Assembly: GCA_903938815.1 (NCBI GenBank)
Contig: CAJAES010000112.1
Span: 1-36,929 of the forward strand
Length of the DNA: 36,929 bases
DNA from: an uncultured beta proteobacterium
Lineage (GTDB): Bacteria > Pseudomonadota > Gammaproteobacteria > Burkholderiales > Burkholderiaceae_C
Direction of reading: 5' to 3'
The notes below the pieces were generated by a model, which was given only the letters and a program-made list of their open reading frames with translations, was not told where the DNA came from and did not search any database. Below, in pieces: positions 17,281 through 26,673 of the stretch; the stretch's first letter is position 1; each line of letters begins with the position of its first letter. Position numbers and translations under genes: made by a program.

Positions 17281-17304
17281 GACCGCCAGACCGGCACAGT
17301 CGAC

Positions 17305-18717
17305 ATGAACGCCCCGCACGACGCCCCCTTGCCCCTGCTGGCCCGCGCTGCCGGCCCCACGCTGGCCGAGCAGCTGGCGGCGCGGTTCGCCGAGCGCATC
17401 GCGCAGCGCCTGCTGGCGCCCGGCACGCGTCTGCCCTCGGTGCGCGACTGCGCGGCTCGCCACGGCGTGAGCCCGGCCACCGTGGTGGCGGCCTACGACC
17501 GGCTGCAGGCGCTGGGCCTGGTGCAGGCCCGCCCGCAGCGCGGTTTCTTCGTGCGCGACGCTGCCCTGCTGCCGGCGCGCGGCCCCGCCACCGGCGCGCC
17601 ACGCGCCGCGCCGGTGGACGCCACTGCGCTGATCCGCGGCATGTTCCACGCGGGCGTGCGCGGCTCGGCGCCCGGCATGGGCACGCTGCCCGAGGACTGG
17701 CTGGACCCCGCGCTGCTGCAGCGCGCGCTGCGCCAGGCAACGGGCAGCGACGCCGCGGCCGGCTGGGTGCGCTACGGCGACCCGGCGGGCGACCCCGCGC
17801 TGCGCGCCGCCGTCTCGCGCCGCCTGGCGGACCTGGGCGTTCCGGCCGAACCCGGGCAGATCGTCACCACGGTGGGCGCCACGCACGCGCTCGACATCGT
17901 CGCGCGCACGCTGCTGCAGCCCGGCGACGCGGTGCTGGTCGACGAACCCGGCTGGGCCGTGGAGTACGAGCGCCTGTCGCGCATGGGCATGCGGCTGCTG
18001 CCGGTGCCGCGCGGCGCCGACGGCCCGGACCTGGCCACGATGCAGGCCCTGCTGCTGGCGCACCGCCCGCGCCTGTACGTGACGGTCTCGGTGCTGCACA
18101 ACCCCACCGGCAACACGCTCACGCCGGCGGCCGCGCACCAGGTGCTGCGGCTCGCGGAGCAGCACGACCTGACCATCGTGGAAGACGACACCTACGCCTT
18201 CCTGGCGCCGCCGCAGGCCACGCGCCTGGCCACGCTGGACGGCCTGAAGCGCACCGTGCTGGTCTCGGGCTTCTCGAAGATCCTGACGCCGCAGTGGCGC
18301 GTGGGCTTCGTCGCCGCGCCCCCGGCGCTGGCCGAGCGTTTCATCGACAGCAAGCTGATCAGCACGCTGACCACACCCGCGCCGCTGGAGCAGGCCATCG
18401 CGTGGTGCCTGGACCAGGGCCTGCTGCGGCGCCACGCCGAACGCATCCAGCAGCGGCTGGACGCCGCCCGGGCGCACGCGGTGCGCCACGCGCTGGCCGC
18501 CGGCGCGCGCTTCGTGACGCCGCCGCAGGGCCTGTTCGGCTGGGTCGACGTGGGCACCGACACCGAGCGGCTGGCGCTGGCCATGCTCGACGAAGGCTGG
18601 CTGCTCGCCCCCGGCACGCTGTTCCAGGTGGGGCGCCGGCCCAGCACCTGCATGCGCATCAACTTCGCGGCGACCCAGGACGGGCGGTTCTGGGCGGCGC
18701 TACCGGCGCTGCGCTGA
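17305..18717 (+). CDS. MocR-type transcriptional regulator (GntR HTH fused to aminotransferase domain)
   Basis: A 470-aa regulator. Residues about 15-85 form a GntR winged helix (GTRLPSVRDCAARHGVSPATVVAAYDRL lies within it). The remainder is a fold-type I aminotransferase-like domain with N266 (HNPTGN), D294 and Y297 (VEDDTYA) and PLP lysine K325 (SGFSKILTPQWRVGF). MocR regulators sense amines or amino acids through PLP. It diverges from the seven-gene minus-strand array and most likely controls it, and probably itself. A complete PLP site suggests it binds cofactor and an amino-containing effector. Confidence 0.92.
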   Translation: MNAPHDAPLPLLARAAGPTLAEQLAARFAERIAQRLLAPGTRLPSVRDCAARHGVSPATVVAAYDRLQALGLVQARPQRGFFVRDAALLPARGPATGAPRAAPVDATALIRGMFHAGVRGSAPGMGTLPEDWLDPALLQRALRQATGSDAAAGWVRYGDPAGDPALRAAVSRRLADLGVPAEPGQIVTTVGATHALDIVARTLLQPGDAVLVDEPGWAVEYERLSRMGMRLLPVPRGADGPDLATMQALLLAHRPRLYVTVSVLHNPTGNTLTPAAAHQVLRLAEQHDLTIVEDDTYAFLAPPQATRLATLDGLKRTVLVSGFSKILTPQWRVGFVAAPPALAERFIDSKLISTLTTPAPLEQAIAWCLDQGLLRRHAERIQQRLDAARAHAVRHALAAGARFVTPPQGLFGWVDVGTDTERLALAMLDEGWLLAPGTLFQVGRRPSTCMRINFAATQDGRFWAALPALR

Positions 18718-18833
18718 AGCGGGGCACCGGGGCCATGCGATCAACCTGTCCGGGACAAGTCAGACTCGTCCGACCCGAACTGCGCGGCATGCTTGTCATA
18801 CGCAGACGGCCCGTTCCTGCTTAACATTCCGCC

Positions 18834-19598
18834 GTGGCGCATCTGTTTCCCTCCACCCTGCCGGCCGGCGCGCCCGAGCTGAGCCGGGTCAGCGATTTCC
18901 GTCGCTATCTGCATGAGCAGCAGGCGATGCTGGAACGCGCCGAGCGCAGCGCCACGCGCCTGAGCTCGCTCAGCCCCTCGCTGCTGCTGGACCTGCTCCG
19001 GTTCGAGCGCGAGGGACGCGGCAGCGACCTGCTGGAAGTCATCGCGGCCTCGCTGCGCCATGGCCGGCGCCTGCTGATCCACCTGGGCCTGGGGCGGCAT
19101 GTGGTGCCGCTGACGGTGTTCCCGGTCGAGCGCCTGGCGCATTGCCCGCTGACGCGCGAGCAGTTGCTGTCCGCGCGGCTGGCCGATCTGGAAGTGCTGC
19201 AGGTGGAGCCCGCGCTGCTGGACACCCCGGGCTCGGGCGAGCGTGCCCTGGTGGCCGAGGCCGCGCTCTACACCCCGCTGGGCCCGCTGATCTGGGCGCT
19301 GGCCCTGCGCGGCTCGCGCGACACCCTGCTGCCCGAACTCAGCGGCTCGGCCGCCTACCGGGTGACCCCGGGCGCCGACCTGCGCGGCCTGGAACTGGGC
19401 GGCACCATCACCGCGGCCATCGCGCGGCTGCGCCGCGAGACGACCAACCTGCGCGAGATCGCCGAGTGGCCGGGCTTCAACCGCGAGCGAGCGATGCGCC
19501 TGCTGAACGCGCTGTACCTGCAGGCGGCGCTGCGCGTGAGCCACACCCACCCAGCCGCCAACAACGAAGCCTGGCGCAGCCACCCGAGCGGCAGCTGA
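18834..19598 (+). CDS. Hypothetical protein (254 aa)
   Basis: I do not recognise this protein. It starts with GTG at 18834 and has no signal peptide or membrane helix. The N-terminal half contains a helical stretch (SDFRRYLHEQQAMLERAER) and a segment resembling a small alpha/beta domain (RRLLIHLGLGRHVVPLTVFP). The C-terminal 60 residues (ITAAIARLRRETTNLREIAEWPG onward) look like a helical or winged-helix module. Codon usage matches neighbouring genes, so it is probably real. It stands alone between the regulator and the convergent uup; a link to cytoplasmic signalling would be a guess. Confidence 0.7.
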   Translation: MAHLFPSTLPAGAPELSRVSDFRRYLHEQQAMLERAERSATRLSSLSPSLLLDLLRFEREGRGSDLLEVIAASLRHGRRLLIHLGLGRHVVPLTVFPVERLAHCPLTREQLLSARLADLEVLQVEPALLDTPGSGERALVAEAALYTPLGPLIWALALRGSRDTLLPELSGSAAYRVTPGADLRGLELGGTITAAIARLRRETTNLREIAEWPGFNRERAMRLLNALYLQAALRVSHTHPAANNEAWRSHPSGS

Positions 19599-19619
19599 CC
19601 GCGCCATGGGGTCCTGGCG

Positions 19620-21539
<1,920 letters not shown>

Positions 21540-21566
21540 GGCCCGGATTGTCCCCTGCCGGCCCGA

Positions 21567-22436
21567 TCAGGGCTTCTTCAGCACCTCGAAGGCCAGCGTC
21601 ACGAAGCGGCTCTCCCAGCGATCGGGGTTCTGAGTCGACGGCCGGACGTCGGTGCCGCGCAGCAGCCAGCGCCCCGCCAGCGGCACCGCCAGCTCCACCC
21701 GGCCCTCGGCGTCGGTGGTGCGCCACAGGCCGATCGGGCTCAGGTCGCTGCGCAGTTCCAGCGGCAGGCCGGCGAGCGGCTTGCCGTCGCGCAGCAGCTG
21801 GAAGCGCAGGGTGTCGCCGGCGCGCAGCGGGCGCTGCGGCGTCTCGAGGCGAAGGTCCATGCCCAGGCCCTCGATGGGCGCGGCGCCTGCCGCCGCAGCA
21901 GCCGCCGCGGGCGCGCCTTCGCCGTCCACCTCGATGCGGGCATGCTTGACGTAGCTCTCCTGCCAGCGGATGCCGCGCGCGCGCAGCGATTCCCAGCGTT
22001 CGCGCACCGCGGGCAGGGCGTTGATCTCCTTCAGGTAGATCTCGACCGTGGGGTCGTCGATCTCGATGTCGATGGGGATCAGCTGGGCCCAGCAGGTCAG
22101 CGCCACGGCGAGCGGCACCGGGCGGGCCGAGCGCAGCATCAGCGCGGCGGGGGCATCGGCCACCCAGCGCATCGGCGCGGCGCGCTGGCCTTCTCCGCGG
22201 CAGCCGCTGGACTGCAGCTGCTTCAGCGACACCGGAACGTCCTGCTGCGGGAACATCGTGCCCGTGCCGAGCGCGAACAGGCGCTCGCCGCGGTCGGTGG
22301 TGGCCTTGGGCACGAACCAGGTGTCGTGGGCCAGCGCGGGGCCGGCCAGTGCCGCGCCCAGCAGCAGGCCGAAGGACAGGCTGCGGAACCAGCCAAGAAA
22401 CACGCCGCAAAACAGGCCGCTCGATGCGCTCTTCAT
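21567..22436 (-). CDS. DUF4198 domain-containing periplasmic protein
   Basis: A 289-aa exported protein with a signal peptide ending GPALA followed at once by HDTWFVP, the start pattern of DUF4198 (COG5266). The body is beta-rich, and near residue 180 there is an alanine run (about nine Ala/Gly). Family members are often found beside metal-uptake genes and have been annotated as Co/Ni transport-related periplasmic proteins. Here it follows a TonB-dependent receptor after 2 nt, so the two are very likely co-translated and form one uptake route. The metal is not identifiable from sequence. Confidence 0.82.
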   Translation of the reverse strand: MKSASSGLFCGVFLGWFRSLSFGLLLGAALAGPALAHDTWFVPKATTDRGERLFALGTGTMFPQQDVPVSLKQLQSSGCRGEGQRAAPMRWVADAPAALMLRSARPVPLAVALTCWAQLIPIDIEIDDPTVEIYLKEINALPAVRERWESLRARGIRWQESYVKHARIEVDGEGAPAAAAAAAGAAPIEGLGMDLRLETPQRPLRAGDTLRFQLLRDGKPLAGLPLELRSDLSPIGLWRTTDAEGRVELAVPLAGRWLLRGTDVRPSTQNPDRWESRFVTLAFEVLKKP

Positions 22437-22438
22437 GC

Positions 22439-24490
22439 TCAGAACCTCGCCTGCAGCGTCAGCCGGATGTTGCGCGGCTCGGCCGGGTGCACGTGGCGGT
22501 CGCCCACCGGTGCGGCCTCGCCGGGCAGCTGCGACTCGTAGTAGTACTGGATGTCGTTGACCTCGCGGTCGAACAGGTTGAAGACGTCGAGCGTGACGCT
22601 CGCGGTCTTGCCCAGCGCCCGCGTGACGCGCAGGTTGAAGGTGGACGAAGGAATCGAGCGCACGCTGTTGTCTTCCGTCAGCGCGCCCGAGCCCAGGTAG
22701 CGCCATTGCAGGCTCGCCGACCAGCCGTCGACGTCGCGCAGTGTGCCCGCGACCGATGCCACGGTGTCCACGGCATTCGGGATGCGGCTGCCGTCCTCGA
22801 GCCGCGCGTGGCTGAAGGCGAAGTCGGCGTCTAGCAGGAACCAGCGCACCGGCTGCCAGCGGTTGCTGATCTCGACCCCGCGGCGGCGGCTGGCCAGACT
22901 GGCCTCGGTGGCGCCGGCATCGCCGATGTAGACGAGTTCGGAAGAGGAGCGCAGGCCCCAGAACGAGATCGAGCTCTGCAGACCCTCGACGGCCTGCGTG
23001 CGCAGCCCGAGCTCGGCGCCGGTCAGCGGCACCAGAGGCGGCACGGGGTCGACGGCATCGCCGGACTTCGGGTCCACGCGCGCCGTCATGCCGCGCGCGT
23101 CGTTGCTGTGCAGGCCGCGGCCGGCGTTGATGAAAACCTCGGTCTTCGGCGTCACGGCCCAGATCAGCGACAGCTTGGGCGACAGACGGGCGGCGCTCGC
23201 GCTGCCCCCGTTGGCGGGCAGCGTGAGGGCATCGACATCGGCCCGGACGTGGTCGGCGCGCAGGCCCAGCACCGCGCGCCATTCGGGGTTGATCTCCACC
23301 GAGCTCTGCGCGAAAACGCCCGCCTGCGTCTGGCGGATGGCGTCCTCGCGCGTGGTGGCCGTGACCGCCCGCGCGACGCTGTCGTACAGGCCATTGCGGA
23401 TGCGGTCATGGCGCAACTGCGCGCCCACCACGGTGCGCGCGGGCCAGTCGCCGATGTCGTGGTTGAAGACATGCTCGGCATCGATGCCGTAGACCGTGCG
23501 CGCATCGCGCTGCGTGAACTGGTCGCCCGTGGCCGGGCGCTCCAGCGCATAGGTGAAATTGGAGCTGAGGTCGAGGTCGTAGCGGATGGCGTAGGCCGAG
23601 ACCGTGGTGCGGCCCTCGGGCGCATCGCGGTGCCACTCGCCCGACAGGCTGCGGCGGTGCGTCTCGCCGCCGGTGGTGGGGTCGAGGGAATCGAAGCGGT
23701 CGAAGCCGGTGCCCGGCGCGAGCAGGCGCTGCGGGATCTGGTCAGTGGCCGTCCAGCGCGAGCGGTAGCCCATGGCAGACACATGCCAGCCCTGGGCACG
23801 GGTGCCGCCGGTGAGGGTGAAGACGCCGTTGAGCTTGCGCACGCCCTCGGGCACGGTCCAGGGGCCGTCGGTGCGCATCGCCTCGATCGCGCCCAGCGCG
23901 ATCAGGCCGGGGGAGATTTCGGTGGAGCCGCCCACCACGCCGCGCCGGTAGCCGTTGCCCCCCAGCGTGATCTGGCCGAACGGCGCCGCCACGCTCGACA
24001 GGTAGCGGATCTCGGCCGAGCCTGCGGCGGCGAAGTCGCCCACCGTCGCGAAGTACGGGCCCTTGCGGTATTCGATGCGGTCCACCAGCTCGGGCAGCAG
24101 GAAGTTCATGTCGCTGTAGCCCTGGCCATGCCCGTGCGAGGGCATGTTCACAGGCATGCCGCCGATGCGGGTGGCGAAGTCGGTGCCGTGGTCGAGGTTG
24201 AAGCCGCGCAGGAAGTACTGGTTGGCCTTGCCGTCGCCCGAGTGCTGCGTGACGATGACCCCGGGCACGAACTCCAGCACCTCGCCGGGCCGCTGGGCGG
24301 GCCGGCTCTCCAGCAGCTCGCGGCGGATGGTGCCGGCCGAGGCGGCGTCCTGCGTGCCGACGGCGTTGTCGTAGTTGCCCTGGATGATGATGGTCTGCGG
24401 CGCGCCGGTGACGGGGCCGCCGTGGTTGGCAAGTGCCGGGCCCGCGCAGAGCGTGGCCAGCGCCGCGCGGGCGATGTGGGTCAGTTTCAT
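22439..24490 (-). CDS. TonB-dependent outer-membrane receptor
   Basis: A 683-aa receptor: signal peptide (about 1-21), plug domain with GEVLEFVPGVIVTQHSGDGK, NQYFLRGFNLDHGTDF and VDRIEYRKGPYFA, then a 22-strand barrel ending in the aromatic terminus LTLQARF. Plug residues MPVNMPSHGHGQGYSD mark a recurring histidine-containing subgroup. I place the start at ATG 24490. The same frame is open for another 650 codons upstream, but that stretch lies over gshB and benE and is not coding. Coupled to the DUF4198 gene downstream; a metal or small chelate is a plausible ligand. Confidence 0.9.
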   Translation of the reverse strand: MKLTHIARAALATLCAGPALANHGGPVTGAPQTIIIQGNYDNAVGTQDAASAGTIRRELLESRPAQRPGEVLEFVPGVIVTQHSGDGKANQYFLRGFNLDHGTDFATRIGGMPVNMPSHGHGQGYSDMNFLLPELVDRIEYRKGPYFATVGDFAAAGSAEIRYLSSVAAPFGQITLGGNGYRRGVVGGSTEISPGLIALGAIEAMRTDGPWTVPEGVRKLNGVFTLTGGTRAQGWHVSAMGYRSRWTATDQIPQRLLAPGTGFDRFDSLDPTTGGETHRRSLSGEWHRDAPEGRTTVSAYAIRYDLDLSSNFTYALERPATGDQFTQRDARTVYGIDAEHVFNHDIGDWPARTVVGAQLRHDRIRNGLYDSVARAVTATTREDAIRQTQAGVFAQSSVEINPEWRAVLGLRADHVRADVDALTLPANGGSASAARLSPKLSLIWAVTPKTEVFINAGRGLHSNDARGMTARVDPKSGDAVDPVPPLVPLTGAELGLRTQAVEGLQSSISFWGLRSSSELVYIGDAGATEASLASRRRGVEISNRWQPVRWFLLDADFAFSHARLEDGSRIPNAVDTVASVAGTLRDVDGWSASLQWRYLGSGALTEDNSVRSIPSSTFNLRVTRALGKTASVTLDVFNLFDREVNDIQYYYESQLPGEAAPVGDRHVHPAEPRNIRLTLQARF

Positions 24491-24498
24491 GGAGATGC

Positions 24499-25479
24499 TT
24501 ACGCGCCGGTGGGCGCGCTGGATGCGATGGAGGCTTCGAGCGCGTCGACGAAGGTCCGCGCGACCGGAAAGCCGGTCTGATCGGTGATCTCGGCAAAGCA
24601 GGTCGGGCTGGTGACGTTGATCTCGGTGAGGCTCTCGCCGATGATGTCGATGCCCACCAGCAGCAGGCCCCGCGCGGCGAGGATCGGGCCCAGGTGCTCG
24701 GCGATGCGGCGGTCGGCGGCAGACAGCGGCTGCGCCACGCCCTTGCCGCCCGCAGCCAGGTTGCCGCGGATCTCGTTGCCTTGCGGAATGCGCGCCAGGC
24801 AGAACGGCACCGGCACGCCGCCGATGATGAGGATGCGCTTGTCGCCCTGCACGATCTCGGGCAGGTACTTCTGCACCATCACGCTGGTGGCGCCGCCCTG
24901 GTTCAGCGTCTCGGTGATGCTGCCCAGGTTCAGGCCGTCGGGGCCGACGCGGAAGATGCCCATGCCACCCATGCCGTCGAGCGGCTTGAGGATGATGTCC
25001 CGGTGCTCGGCATGGAAGCGGCGGATGTCCGAGGCGTCGCGCGTCACCAGCGTCGGGCCGATGTGCTGCGGGAACTCCAGGATGGACAGCTTCTCGGGGT
25101 GGTCGCGCAGCGCGCGCGGGCTGTTGAAGACGCGCGCACCCTCGCGCTCGGCCTGCTGCAGCAGGTGCGTGGCGTAGAAGTACTCGCTGTCGAACGGCGG
25201 GTCCTTGCGCATCAGCACGGCGCCCACGGCGTGCAGAGGCTGCGGCCGCTCGTCGGGCGCCTGCTGCGCCGCACGGAACCAGTCGCTGCCCAGGCTGCCG
25301 GTGAGCTCGATGTCGCGCACGAAGCCGATGACGGGCTCGCCACGCTGCCAGCGCAGATCCTTCGGCTCGCAGGCCATCAGGCGGTGGCCGCGCGACGCGG
25401 CCTCGCGCATCATCGCAAAGGTGGAATCCTTGTAGGGCTTGAAGGACTCGAGCGGGTCGGCGACGAAAAGCAGGTCCAT
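24499..25479 (-). CDS. gshB: Glutathione synthetase
   Basis: A 326-aa ATP-grasp ligase that joins gamma-glutamylcysteine and glycine. Conserved elements include the N-terminal MDLLFVADPLESFKPYKDST, the ATP-grasp loop IILKPLDGMGGMGIFR, and the C-terminal GIDIIGESLTEINVTSPT. It is slightly longer than the E. coli enzyme (316 aa). The partner gshA is about 4.5 kb upstream on the same strand, separated by a PEP-CTERM gene, kup and benE. Its stop lies 8 nt before the TonB receptor start. Confidence 0.97.
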   Translation of the reverse strand: MDLLFVADPLESFKPYKDSTFAMMREAASRGHRLMACEPKDLRWQRGEPVIGFVRDIELTGSLGSDWFRAAQQAPDERPQPLHAVGAVLMRKDPPFDSEYFYATHLLQQAEREGARVFNSPRALRDHPEKLSILEFPQHIGPTLVTRDASDIRRFHAEHRDIILKPLDGMGGMGIFRVGPDGLNLGSITETLNQGGATSVMVQKYLPEIVQGDKRILIIGGVPVPFCLARIPQGNEIRGNLAAGGKGVAQPLSAADRRIAEHLGPILAARGLLLVGIDIIGESLTEINVTSPTCFAEITDQTGFPVARTFVDALEASIASSAPTGA

Positions 25480-25500
25480 GGGCAGGCGCGCGGGCGCGAT

Positions 25501-26664
25501 TCAGCGGGAAGCGCGCCAGTGTTGCACAGCCAGCGCGAGGCTGCCGGCCACCACGCCCCAGAAGGGGGCGCCCACCCCGGCCAGGCTGAGCCCGGACGCC
25601 GTGACGAGGAAGGTGATGAGCGCCGGCTCGCGGCTGCGTTCGTCCTTCATGGCCGCCGCCAGGCCGGCGCCGATGGTGCCCAGCAGCGCGAAGCCGGCCA
25701 CCGCCAGCACCAGCGCCTTCGGAAACGCCGCGATCAAGCCCACCACCGCGCCGCCCAGCAGGCCGAGCGCCACATAGAAGACGCCGGCCATCAGGCTGGC
25801 CGTGTAGCGCCGCGCGGGGTCGGCGTGCGCCTCGCGGCCCATGCAGATGGCCGCCGTGATGGCGGCAAGGTTCAGCGCGTAGCCGCCGAACGGCGCCAGC
25901 ACCAGCGTGGCGAGGCCGGTGACGGTGATGACGGGTGACACCGGCGTGTCGTAGCCGGCGGCACGCTGCGCCGCCACGCCCGGCAGGTTCTGCGAGGCCA
26001 TGGTCACGACGAAGAGCGGCAGCGCGATGCCGATGGTCGCCGCCACGCTGAACGTGGGCATCGTGAACACCGGCACCGCCCAGGCCCAGTCGACCCCGCC
26101 CAGCGCCAGCCGCCCCTGCGCCGCCGTGATGGCCACACCCAGCGCCAGCACGCCCGGCACCGCGTAGCGCGGCCACAGGCGCCGGCCCAGCAGGTAGACG
26201 AGCAGCATCGGCGCCACGAGCGCGAACTCCAGCCCCAACTGCAGGAAGGCGTCGATCGCGAAGCGCGCCAGCACGCCGGCCAGGAGCGCGGCGGCCAGCG
26301 CCTGCGGAATGCGGTTCATCACGCGCTCGAACCAGCCCGTGAAGCCCGACACCGTGATCAGCGCCGCGCACACGATGAACGCCCCCGTGGCCTCGGCCAT
26401 GCTGCTGCCCACGCCGGCCGTGACGAGCAGGGCGGCGCCGGGGGTGGACCATGCGGTCAGCACGGGCTGCCGGTACTTCAGGCTCAGGCCGATGCTGGTG
26501 AGGCCCATGCCCAGGCCCAGCGCCCAGATCCAGGAGGTGGTCTGGGCGGGCGTGGCGCCGAGCGCGGCAGCGGCCTGGAAGACGATGACGACCGAGCTCG
26601 TGAAGCCCACGAGCACCGCCACGAAACCGGCGATCACTGCCGAGATCGACAGATCCTTGAACAC
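25501..26664 (-). CDS. BenE family benzoate/H+ symporter-like protein
   Basis: A 387-aa membrane protein with about 12 hydrophobic segments and family motifs: FTSSVVIVFQAAAALGATPAQTTSWIWALG near the N-terminus, AWSTPGAALL and FGGYALNLAAITAAICMG. BenE of Acinetobacter imports benzoate. No benzoate catabolic genes are nearby, so the true substrate is open. It starts 9 nt after the kup stop and ends 21 nt before gshB. Confidence 0.9.
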   Translation of the reverse strand: MFKDLSISAVIAGFVAVLVGFTSSVVIVFQAAAALGATPAQTTSWIWALGLGMGLTSIGLSLKYRQPVLTAWSTPGAALLVTAGVGSSMAEATGAFIVCAALITVSGFTGWFERVMNRIPQALAAALLAGVLARFAIDAFLQLGLEFALVAPMLLVYLLGRRLWPRYAVPGVLALGVAITAAQGRLALGGVDWAWAVPVFTMPTFSVAATIGIALPLFVVTMASQNLPGVAAQRAAGYDTPVSPVITVTGLATLVLAPFGGYALNLAAITAAICMGREAHADPARRYTASLMAGVFYVALGLLGGAVVGLIAAFPKALVLAVAGFALLGTIGAGLAAAMKDERSREPALITFLVTASGLSLAGVGAPFWGVVAGSLALAVQHWRASR

Positions 26665-26673
26665 CTCAGCGCC

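Noticed and set aside
18741..18754. A 14-nt match (TCAACCTGTCCGGG) to the reverse complement of 36823-36836 in the IS-like end
   Set aside because: A few 14-nt matches are expected by chance in a window of this size, and the similarity does not continue on either side.
22439..26452. A 1337-codon frame that would fuse the TonB receptor to upstream sequence
   Set aside because: The upstream 650 codons lie over gshB and benE in another frame and are not protein-like; a proper signal peptide begins at the ATG at 24490.
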